Shown here one piece after another: positions 19,330 to 25,624 of a stretch of 25,624 nucleotides of DNA. Below the pieces are notes generated by a model. The model ran no database searches, was not told where the DNA came from, and worked only from the letters and a program-made list of their open reading frames with translations. Within the stretch, counting starts at the first letter, position 1; every line of letters starts with the position of its first letter. Both the position numbers and the translations under genes were made by a program. The DNA is from Haplomitrium mnioides. Lineage: Eukaryota > Marchantiophyta > Haplomitriopsida > Calobryales. The stretch lies in contig JBNGIS010031625.1 of NCBI GenBank assembly GCA_049999725.1, positions 1 through 25,624 of the forward strand. Reading direction: 5' to 3'.

Positions 19330-20430
19330 TGATGGAATTTAAGCAATAAATTGTCACATAAACAGTTTACTTGTTTAGGTTTAGGCTAAGATAAAGAACT
19401 TGTATGTTTTGCGAGTTGATTGGGTATGTAGGCAAATGTAGCCATCGGAGATAAAGCATTATCTTTGAGATCCATGAGATATTTTTTGTTCTTTTGAAAT
19501 CCTTTTTGGATATGTGTAAACTAGTTTTAAATGTAGAAGAGCTCGACCAAGCCGAAATAGAATTTTCATCAAAATCTTGAGCATAAAGAAAAGTCTTTTA
19601 TAAAACAATCGGAGTTTTTGGCAAAAATTCCAAAGAAATATTCAGTGATTGAGATTTTTTTTCTTGAAGCATTGTCTAAACTCTCATTTGAAGATTCCTT
19701 AAAATTCTTTCCATTTCCAAAGAGCCTTCCGTTTTGAGTTAGAGGTCCAACTTTTATAGAATTCACTTTTTGTTTGAGTTTTGCCAATGGTGATAGCATA
19801 TAATCTTTAAGATTGAAGTAGTCATCCATTACAATGCTTTTAGTCTTTTGAAAAAATGAATTTAAATATTGGACATTGTTGTCTTTATCTATTATTGGCG
19901 AAGAAACCTCCACAACTCTTTGATAAGTGTGACTTGAATGTCTAATTTTGACTTAAAGGTGTTTTTCTTTTTCTTGAAGCTCAAAAATTGAGCTTTGGTT
20001 TGAGAGAAATAAATTTCTATTGTAGTGTCGAAAGCTTCACACTTGATAGTCCTAGTGTTTTCAAAATCTCCTGAAGGAATAAATGTTGATTACTTGATTG
20101 ACATGCTAAATCCAATGCGTGTATAGGGTTGAGTCTTGGATCTTATGCATGTATAAGAATCAATTCTTAATCCTATGTGTGCATAGAATTCACTCCCACG
20201 ATCTTCCTTTGTTGACATATCTTTTTCTTGAAACAAATGGCATGCATTTGCTTAAAATACTTATTATCACACTTAACAATGTTGGTTTGCCAACGCTTCC
20301 TCTCTTAGAGTGATGATTTAAAAAAGTCTTGAATTGTTGTCCAAAACTAACACTTTTTGAGAACATGAATCTTGAAATTCTAATTGCTTCTTGCCTCTCA
20401 ACCCTCATGCCATTTAAAATTGCCAATCAA
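19330..20430 (-). pseudogene. Possible decayed minus-strand coding stretch (unassigned)
   Basis: Reading right to left, open segments follow each other closely: 20408-20190 (MRVERQEAIRISRFMF...), then a shifted segment from an ATG at 20222 containing DRGSEFYAHIGLRIDSY, which crosses a single TAA and continues as STFIPSGDFENTRTIK... to about 19900. A 114-codon segment then runs 19913-19569 (MEVSSPIIDKDNN...), and a further shifted one contains AQDFDENSISAWSSS to about 19370. The text is Ser/Lys/Asp-rich with no domain I recognise. In DNA this AT-rich, individual frames of such length do arise by chance; only their succession on one strand is suggestive. It could be an old gene, an unknown retroelement Gag, or nothing. 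Confidence 0.2.
20111..20200. repeat. Three tandem copies of a 30-bp unit
   Basis: Copies at 20111-20140 (tccaatgcgtgtatagggtt...), 20141-20170 (tcttatgcatgtataagaat...) and 20171-20200 (tcctatgtgtgcatagaatt...), each exactly 30 bp. The minus-strand frame of the surrounding open stretch passes through all three without a stop, giving three 10-residue repeats (YAHIGLRIDS, YTCIRSKTQP, YTRIGFSMSI). Confidence 0.75.
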
Positions 20431-20590
20431 AAAGTAAAAAAATTCAAAGAATGATTGAAGAAAATATTCTCAGTACACGCTTGTATACCAAAAAATGGTG
20501 TTTTTGAAAAAAAACCTACAAAACAACAAAATAGTGGAAGTTTTCTAAAGCAAAAGGAAAAGAGAAACTAGAAAAATGAAAAGAGAAACA

Positions 20591-20600
20591 CTTTATATAC
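20591..20600 (-). promoter_or_regulatory. TATA-like box on the minus strand
   Basis: The minus strand reads gtatataaag here, directed leftwards to the low-stop minus-strand stretch. It lies 90 bp from an outward-facing plus-strand TATA box. Motif only; no transcript evidence. Confidence 0.2.
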
Positions 20601-20689
20601 TAACCTTTTTTTCACCATGCAAATCTATCTGTCAAGAGCTCCGCGAATCATTTTTATTTTGGAAAAAAATACGTTTTTGGAAATTCAAG

Positions 20690-20697
20690 TATAAAAG
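20690..20697 (+). promoter_or_regulatory. TATA box of a probable LTR promoter
   Basis: tataaaag, followed by about 160 bases to a primer-site-like motif at 20859. This is the spacing expected for an LTR with its transcription start near 20720 and a short R-U5 part. Confidence 0.35.
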
Positions 20698-20858
20698 CAC
20701 CAATAGAAAGCTTTTTTCTATTGTTGTGAGTTGAGCTACAAGATCATGTTTTCTTCTTATTGTTATTTTTGCATTTTCTTATCTTTTGGTCTAATTTTGC
20801 CCTTTAGTTTTTTGAGGCCTTTTATCTTTTATTTTCAAAAGTATTTTGTTGCACATTT

Positions 20859-20962
20859 TGGTAGCAGAGAAAATGGCATCTGAGGCTACTACTCCAAAAT
20901 TGGCACAACGGAACCCTTATCAATATGTCAACATGTTGAAGGCAATTGAGCTAATTAAATAA
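20859..20962 (+). mobile_element. Primer-binding-site-like motif and short gag-like start (retroelement 3)
   Basis: tggtagcagag at 20859-20869 differs by one base from the initiator-methionine tRNA complement used by many plant LTR retroelements (tggtatcagag). A CA dinucleotide, the normal LTR end, sits three bases upstream (gcaca-ttt). An ATG follows at 20873 and opens MASEATTPKLAQRNPYQY... for 29 codons to a TAA at 20960. Readable text continues in other frames for about 150 bases (for example FQGDGKKFNIGILVR). The assignment to an LTR retroelement is likely but its class is not clear, and no matching second LTR was found. Confidence 0.45.
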
Positions 20963-21171
20963 GCTAGTGAATGGTTAATTTGTTGTGGGACCACTAAGGC
21001 ATATTAAGCATCACCTTTAGCTTTTCCAAGGTGATGGCAAAAAGTTCAATATTGGCATTTTGGTCCGAATCTCTATGATTAGAGATGGGCACAGAGCTCA
21101 CATGGGGCTTTTTGTGTAGTAAGAGAATAAGATTGGGCTTTACAAGGTCTCTCTCAAGTTCAAGCACGTTT

Positions 21172-21470
21172 GGACTCTAGAGTCTTTGTGATCAAGGACT
21201 CTTGAGTCCATGCGCAGATAGACTCTCTAGTCCATGCATGCATGAACTATAAAGTCCTTTCACGCAAGGACTCTTGAGTCCTTGCACGCATTGACCCTTG
21301 TAGTCCTTGCGCTTGGACTCTAGAGTCCATGTAAGTTTAGACCCTTGTAGTTATTATGCTTGGACTCTTAAGTCCATGCGTGCTTTGACTCTATAGTCAA
21401 TGGATGCATGGACTCTTATGCCTTAATGTGCTTGGAGTCTAGAGAACAAGCAGACATGTACTCTTGCATT
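21172..21470. repeat. Minisatellite of small palindromes, unit about 24 bp, about 12 units
   Basis: Each unit begins with a form of GGACTCTNGAGTCC followed by an ATGC/TTGC-rich spacer (for example atgcgcagata, ttgcacgcatt, ttgcgctt). The unit at 21172 opens with ggactctagagtc, and a later one near 21315 has the perfect 14-bp palindrome ggactctagagtcc. Unit length varies from 22 to 25 bp. The right end decays into ggagtctagagaac and gtactcttg. Confidence 0.75.
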
Positions 21471-21675
21471 CATTTTTGAATTTAAGTCGTTGATACTAAT
21501 ATTTATTTTCCTTCCAATTTTCACAGTTTCTTTTTGACTTTGTCAACGCCAAATGCTCTTCTTTACGCTAAGTGCGTGGAAAGAGATTTCATCAAGTTTG
21601 CCTTCACTTTGAAGATTTTAAAGGTGAAGCTTGGGGTTAAGCTTAGCACAATGTGTGCCACATCTCAGTGTTGCA

Positions 21676-21954
21676 ATGTTTGTTGTTGGAGCAACAAGTG
21701 GACCATCAACTCTAAGAAAAAGAAAAGTAGTTGAGCTAATAGATTGCTCAAATAAGAAAAAGCCGATTGTGAAAAGAAAAAGCCAATCCAGCCACATCCC
21801 TTTTGTGAGGAGCTGGTCCATTGAGTTTCTCTTCCAAACTCTTCTGCGTTTGCCTTCTTCTAGCATCTATGAGAAAGAGGTTGAGCATGAGTTACTGCAA
21901 CAACCAATCTCAAGAGCAAAACGACAAATAAATAAGGGTTTCAAAACATTTTAA
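21676..21954 (+). CDS. Weak basic open frame, 92 codons
   Basis: First ATG at 21676, stop TAA at 21952. The product has two basic clusters, LRKRKVVEL and NKKKPIVKRKSQ, that resemble nuclear-localisation signals, followed by an acidic EKEVEHEL and a basic C-terminus. No domain recognised. It lies about 800 bp downstream of the gag-like start of retroelement 3 and could be a decayed part of that element. Chance is a real alternative. Confidence 0.15.
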   Translation: MFVVGATSGPSTLRKRKVVELIDCSNKKKPIVKRKSQSSHIPFVRSWSIEFLFQTLLRLPSSSIYEKEVEHELLQQPISRAKRQINKGFKTF

Positions 21955-22884
21955 GACATAGAGTAAGGGGATCCTCATACAATGTGTGAGGAAGACAAAA
22001 ACAAAACCTGCAAGTCTACAATCCAAGCGCTAGAGGGTTTGTGAGGAAACTACTACGATTTGGCTAGAAATTTGAATTTGTCAAAATTTGTAATGGATTA
22101 AGAAATCAAGTAATCCCAATGTTGCTACAAGGCATCTATTGATTGCAAAATATGAAGCAAAGAGTCTGATTCTTTTGCTCTACAATTGTAGCATCTATGT
22201 AAGGCTCACACCAATAGAAGCTTGTATTTTTATGATTGATGACAATTATGACTAGCACTACAGGTTGGAGATAGCATCAATCTAGAAGGTTGAGTATTGA
22301 CATTAACGATTTATGAAGAGGGGGTTGATTTCATCCCAAAATTGAAAAGAGAACTTGTTTTGGAGACTTTAGAGATTAAAACAAAGTCCACTCTTGAGAA
22401 TTTAGTGACTTCTCTAGACAATTGGTTTCAATTGGCATTTTGAAGTGGAGAGCTTTGAGAATTGCAATAGAGCATTTTTTCAATATGGGAGAAGAATTTG
22501 GTCAAAAGCCAAAAGCCCAAAGCTAAGGTACTTTAAGAATGGAATACATGAAGTAGACACCTTGGAGATCACTTTAGGGTCTTCTTGACAAGATTAAGTA
22601 TTTTTTTAAAGAGAGTGGAAGCCACGGAGCTTTCAATTGAGGAGATGTCTCGTGAATCGTAGAGACATAAAGTTTTGCGGTGATGGTGAAATTGTTTTGC
22701 TAGGAGGTTTGTTGTAACATCTAGGAAGAGGCAATGATGGAGTATCCGATCCATACTAAAGAGCTGAAAATGAGCTCTTTCTACTCTAGTTTTGAGAAAT
22801 TGTTGGTAAGTCATTTTGCATTTGAAATTACTGCAAGGTTTTTTTTTTTTTGAAAAAGTAACTTTTGAATAATTGTAATCTGTG
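21955..22884. other. No convincing gene
   Basis: A 49-codon plus-strand stretch at 22294-22443 (LTIYEEGVDFIPKLKREL...) reads like protein but is isolated. The 122-codon minus-strand frame at 22937-22569 has no motif and includes a stretch encoded by a T-run (about 22838-22852), so I do not call it. Confidence 0.35.
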
Positions 22885-23050
22885 CGTAATGACCACTTGG
22901 AGTTCATGCCCATATGGACTTCACACAATCTATGCATGCATAGACTCTTTAATCTAAGCCCACTAAGACTAAGTAGAGACCTTATATTGCTAGACTGAAG
23001 AGTCCATCTGGGTATTGGATCAAAGAGTCTTTATGCGCATGAAATAAAGA
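22885..23050. repeat. Decayed repeat locus related to the 21172 array
   Basis: Phrases of the earlier 24-bp array recur: ggagttcatgcccatatggacttc, agactctttaat and gaagagtccatctggg. A perfect 16-bp palindrome, tctatgcatgcataga, lies at 22929-22944. Units cannot be phased by eye. Confidence 0.4.
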
Positions 23051-23705
23051 AACCATTTGTGCTTGTAGTAACAGGGCGATTCCAAGACACTCACTTCAAC
23101 TCCTTTTTAGAGTTTTTTTAGTGAGAGAGGAAAATTTCTATATCAAAAAACGCACTTTCCTCACCAAAATATTTTCTTCTAGATTGAGCATAAAATTCTC
23201 TGCCCAAATTAGATTTCAGCTCTCCTTACTCTGCTATGGATCAAACAGAGACCTCAAGTTGTTTCTGAAAAGACGCATCGGATCTGTCCAAAAACCCCCA
23301 TCGAATTGGCAATTAATAACCTTTCCACTGCTATTTTCAATTTGAAAGTTTGAGCATCTTGTTGACCTTTGACTTATTTGCTTTGTTGACTATCTTGTTG
23401 TCAAACACATGAGCTGATGTCACCTGACAATTCTCAACCAATTACCAATCAGAATAAACTTTGATGTTGTGTCACCCAACACTAGTTTCAACAAAGGGAA
23501 CTTGATCGTCACCTTGCTACTCTTCATCAGCCTACTTAGACCTCTAATCTTGCAGATTTGTCAACATGTAAAATTAGTTCTCTTCCCCACCTAGCCTATA
23601 CACTTATTTAACAAGGCTTCCTATTCACACTTTTGATCAAGTAGGCCCAACAATCGACTTAAGCTCTCCGCTCCTCACCAATTGTTTTTTCTCTTTCTCT
23701 CTCTT
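23051..23705. other. No gene seen
   Basis: Unique sequence of mixed composition ending in a CT-rich run (about 23685-23705) next to the T-run of the following element. Confidence 0.4.
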
Positions 23706-24000
23706 TTTTTTTTTTTTTTGGCCGAAAGCAAACAACTTTATTACTTTCAATCATCAAAGGTACAACCGCGGCCAGCGATCAAGCCGAGCGGCAAAAGACA
23801 GCAACCCATCAATCCCTTTCGGGATCAAGCCTAGTAAACCACAATAGACCAATACCCTTGTGGGAGCATAGTTCTTGACAAAAAGTCAGAAACAACTCAA
23901 AGGAGTTCTCTTCTGAGCAGTGGAGTAAGAAGGAAATGGTAAAGCTTTAAGTTTTGGATTAATGAGTGTAGAATTGTAAGATGTAAGGATTAGAGGAATA
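23706..24000 (-). mobile_element. Minus-oriented retroposon 3' end with poly(A) tail
   Basis: The plus strand has a run of 15 T (23706-23720), the complement of a poly(A) tail. On the minus strand AATAAA lies at 23743-23738, about 17 bases before the tail, and the sequence before the tail ends gctttcggcc. This is the layout of a polyadenylated, reverse-transcribed transcript: a LINE 3' end or a retrocopy. The body extends rightwards; no coding domain is recognised and the 5' end (given here as about 24000) is a guess. No clear target-site duplication could be seen because the left flank is low-complexity CT sequence. Confidence 0.45.
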
Positions 24001-24286
24001 GTTTTGATATCATTGGCCAAGGAGAGAGGGCTAAGTGATGAAGAAGTAATGTTCTTTTTAGTGGTGGAAAAGAAAAAGTTGTAAAACTAATATAGTTGTG
24101 GAGGGCTAGCCAGCCCCTATCAAGCTACATGTGTGTTGATGGACAGCTTGCCCAGGAGCCAGTGGAAGTGCATTGGAGGACAAGTTGCCCTGCTGTTATG
24201 GCAGAGTATAAAGCGGTGGCCTTATACCCTGTGGGGATGCCTCTCGAAAGAAAGTAAGTGCAAATTGTTTATATAGGACTTCTGAG
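24001..24286. other. No gene seen
   Basis: Contains two TATA-like strings (gtataaagcgg near 24207, tttatatagg near 24269) just left of the compositional change at about 24290. They could be promoter elements for the CpG-rich segment, but nothing else supports it. Confidence 0.25.
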
Positions 24287-24882
24287 TCATGAGAGAAAAC
24301 TTATGGGATAGAGGGCAGGTCTCTGCTGCGACCACCCAGGAAGAAGCTGTGATCCGCGAAGGAGGGATCGACTTTGGTGTGAAGAAAATCTATGTGAAGA
24401 ATTAATGTGGAGTTCGCGAGGAAGAAATGGGGAGGATCGATTTGTAAGAAGGCTCCTCTGTGATATGTCGGATTGACGAGATTGATTTGTAGGAAGGAGA
24501 GATTTTCTTCTCTGAGGAAGAAATGTGAAGAATGATGGGATTTGTATACGAATGAAGAGGAAGGCTGCGATCACGTTGTGTGATCGAAAAGGATGCTACA
24601 AAGTGAAGGCTGCAGACTGCGCTGGAAGCTCCTGCGATGGAGAAGAAGATCCTGTCTTGTCAGTGGAAGAAGAATTTCGAATATGAATGGAAGGAGATAT
24701 CTATGCGAAGATGAAATCTGCGATGAAGGGGCAATGACTTGGCTATGGTATCTGCGCGTGGAAATGAATAAGAAAGATTGAAGAGAGGGATTCGATTGCG
24801 GAGAATCTGAAGAATCCGAAGAATCTGAAGAGTCCGTTGTCCGCGAGGAGTCCGATCCGAAGAATGTAGCGGAATTAAACCT

Positions 24883-24964
24883 TCCTAAGTGGGGAGCCCA
24901 CTTAAGTTGGTTCCGATTAGTCGTCCTAAGTGGGGAGGACTGGTTAAACTGGATCCGAAGCGGG
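24883..24964. repeat. 41-bp tandem duplication with a hairpin
   Basis: tcctaagtggggag occurs at 24883 and again at 24924, and the following ttaa-tgg-tccga skeleton is also repeated, giving two 41-bp copies. The first copy contains a perfect 8-bp inverted repeat, TAAGTGGG (24886-24893) and CCCACTTA (24897-24904), with a three-base loop. Confidence 0.65.
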
Positions 24965-24979
24965 GAAGGATTAAGCGAC

Positions 24980-25208
24980 CGAAAGGATGATATGTAGACG
25001 ATTCGGACTGAAGGAAAGGATGATCTTGAAAGTTCGAACTGGTCTTGCGGAGAATCTGAGAAAGTTCGAAATGGATTTATGGGAGTTCGAAATGGATTTA
25101 CATCAAACTTTTCTACGAGTGACTAAGGGGAGTAACAACGGAATGAGCGAAAGGATGACCTATCATCGATCCGGACTGAAGGGAAGTAAGTGTGAAAGTT
25201 CGAATCGG
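24980..25208. repeat. Dispersed direct repeat of about 60 bp, offset 168 bp
   Basis: cgaaaggatga near 24980, followed by cggactgaag and then gaaagttcgaa, is repeated from 25148 in the same order and spacing. Similarity is roughly three quarters by eye. Confidence 0.5.
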
Positions 25209-25624
25209 ACGGGGTGAAAGTTCGAATTTGGCCAGAGATTGAAAGTTCGAAAAGGGTACGAATTCGAGAGACGAAAGTTCGATCGGATGGTTCGGAAAAA
25301 TTCGAGGATCTGATTTCGAAGGAAAGAGGCGATCGGAAGGGGAACCTTTCTATGGAAGATCTGTTCCTTACCGAGAACAAGAATGAGAGCATGTTGTCGT
25401 TGAGCTATTGATTGAGCAGAATAGAGGAGTTCTACGTATTGGTGAAGCAATCGAATGAAGACTCTTCGGGCTGGAATTCATCGTCGAAGGATTTTGTTGA
25501 GTTAAGGTAATGTGAAGAGTGTTTCTGCGAGGGATTGAATTGAAGGACTGCTGCGAGGTGGAAATCGATCAGGCCAGCGACGGAAGCAATGGACAGAATT
25601 GAATGCTGCGCTGGGATCTGATTT

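Larger units (their letters stand above)
24287..25624. other. CpG-rich, purine-rich segment with clustered TTCGAA sites
   Basis: From about 24290 the plus strand becomes rich in G and A and CpG becomes frequent: about 74 by eye in 1.34 kb, roughly what base composition predicts. A sample kilobase at 17041-18040 has only about six. Eight TTCGAA sites occur, seven within 25033-25320. Internal duplications exist (24883-24964; 24980 with 25148). Open frames on both strands are short and carry no motif. It may be the leader or LTR of a younger element, or an unmethylated 5' gene region that continues beyond the window. Confidence 0.5.

Noticed and set aside
22569-22937. 122-codon minus-strand frame
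   Set aside because: Includes a lysine run encoded by a T-run and part of the decayed palindromic repeat; no motif and no neighbouring support.
24287-24574. 95-codon minus-strand Ser/Arg-rich frame
   Set aside because: Purine-rich plus-strand DNA naturally leaves the minus strand low in stops; no domain or start context.
25180-25230. agttcgaatcgg as a tRNA or SINE B box
   Set aside because: No A box at a suitable distance upstream and no cloverleaf; TTCGAA is simply repeated throughout this segment.

Overview
This is plant nuclear DNA with no recognisable intact host gene. It is AT-rich, mostly low in CpG, and made of decayed LTR retroelements and many small tandem arrays. I found no rRNA, tRNA, CRISPR or bacterial-type operon. 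One retroelement encodes a cytosine-5 DNA methyltransferase (C5-MTase) domain, a type I associate from memory with streptophyte algae and seedless plants. A large, repeat-rich genome (fern, lycophyte, bryophyte or gymnosperm) is therefore more likely than a compact angiosperm one. The sequence alone does not fix the species.

Layout, left. 1-972 is an untranslated-looking leader with AT-rich 12-mers and small hairpins. 973-4728 is one continuous reading frame, broken only by stop codons. It carries a Gag with zinc knuckles, a retropepsin, a C5-MTase-like domain and a C-terminal tail. It runs straight into a polypurine tract and a TGTGGGA... LTR-like repeat at 4729, with no reverse transcriptase, RNase H or integrase. 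The 125-bp LTR-like repeat recurs at 5125-5249. A satellite of about 116 bp fills 5250-7421 directly after it.

Middle. 7422-13100 is essentially gene-free. It has one weak 127-codon frame and three short tandem arrays (about 31, 33 and 24 bp). 13100-16077 is a second, unrelated decayed Ty3-like gag-protease element, again with no polymerase behind it. A 37-bp degenerate array follows (16615-17059).

Right. 17060-20590 holds no convincing gene. A low-stop minus-strand stretch at 19330-20430 and a perfectly spaced 30-bp triplication (20111-20200) are worth noting. A TATA box, a primer-binding-site-like motif and a short gag-like start at 20690-20962 suggest an LTR/leader junction. A 24-bp array of small palindromes (21172-21470), a related decayed locus (22885-23050) and a minus-oriented poly(A) retroposon end (23706 rightwards) follow. 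From about 24290 to the end the composition changes sharply: CpG is no longer depleted, purines dominate and TTCGAA sites cluster.

The most interesting system is the retroelement at 973-4853. It carried its own cytosine methyltransferase domain but apparently no polymerase. That domain has since lost its catalytic centre, and the element's stop codons look like the product of cytosine-methylation decay.
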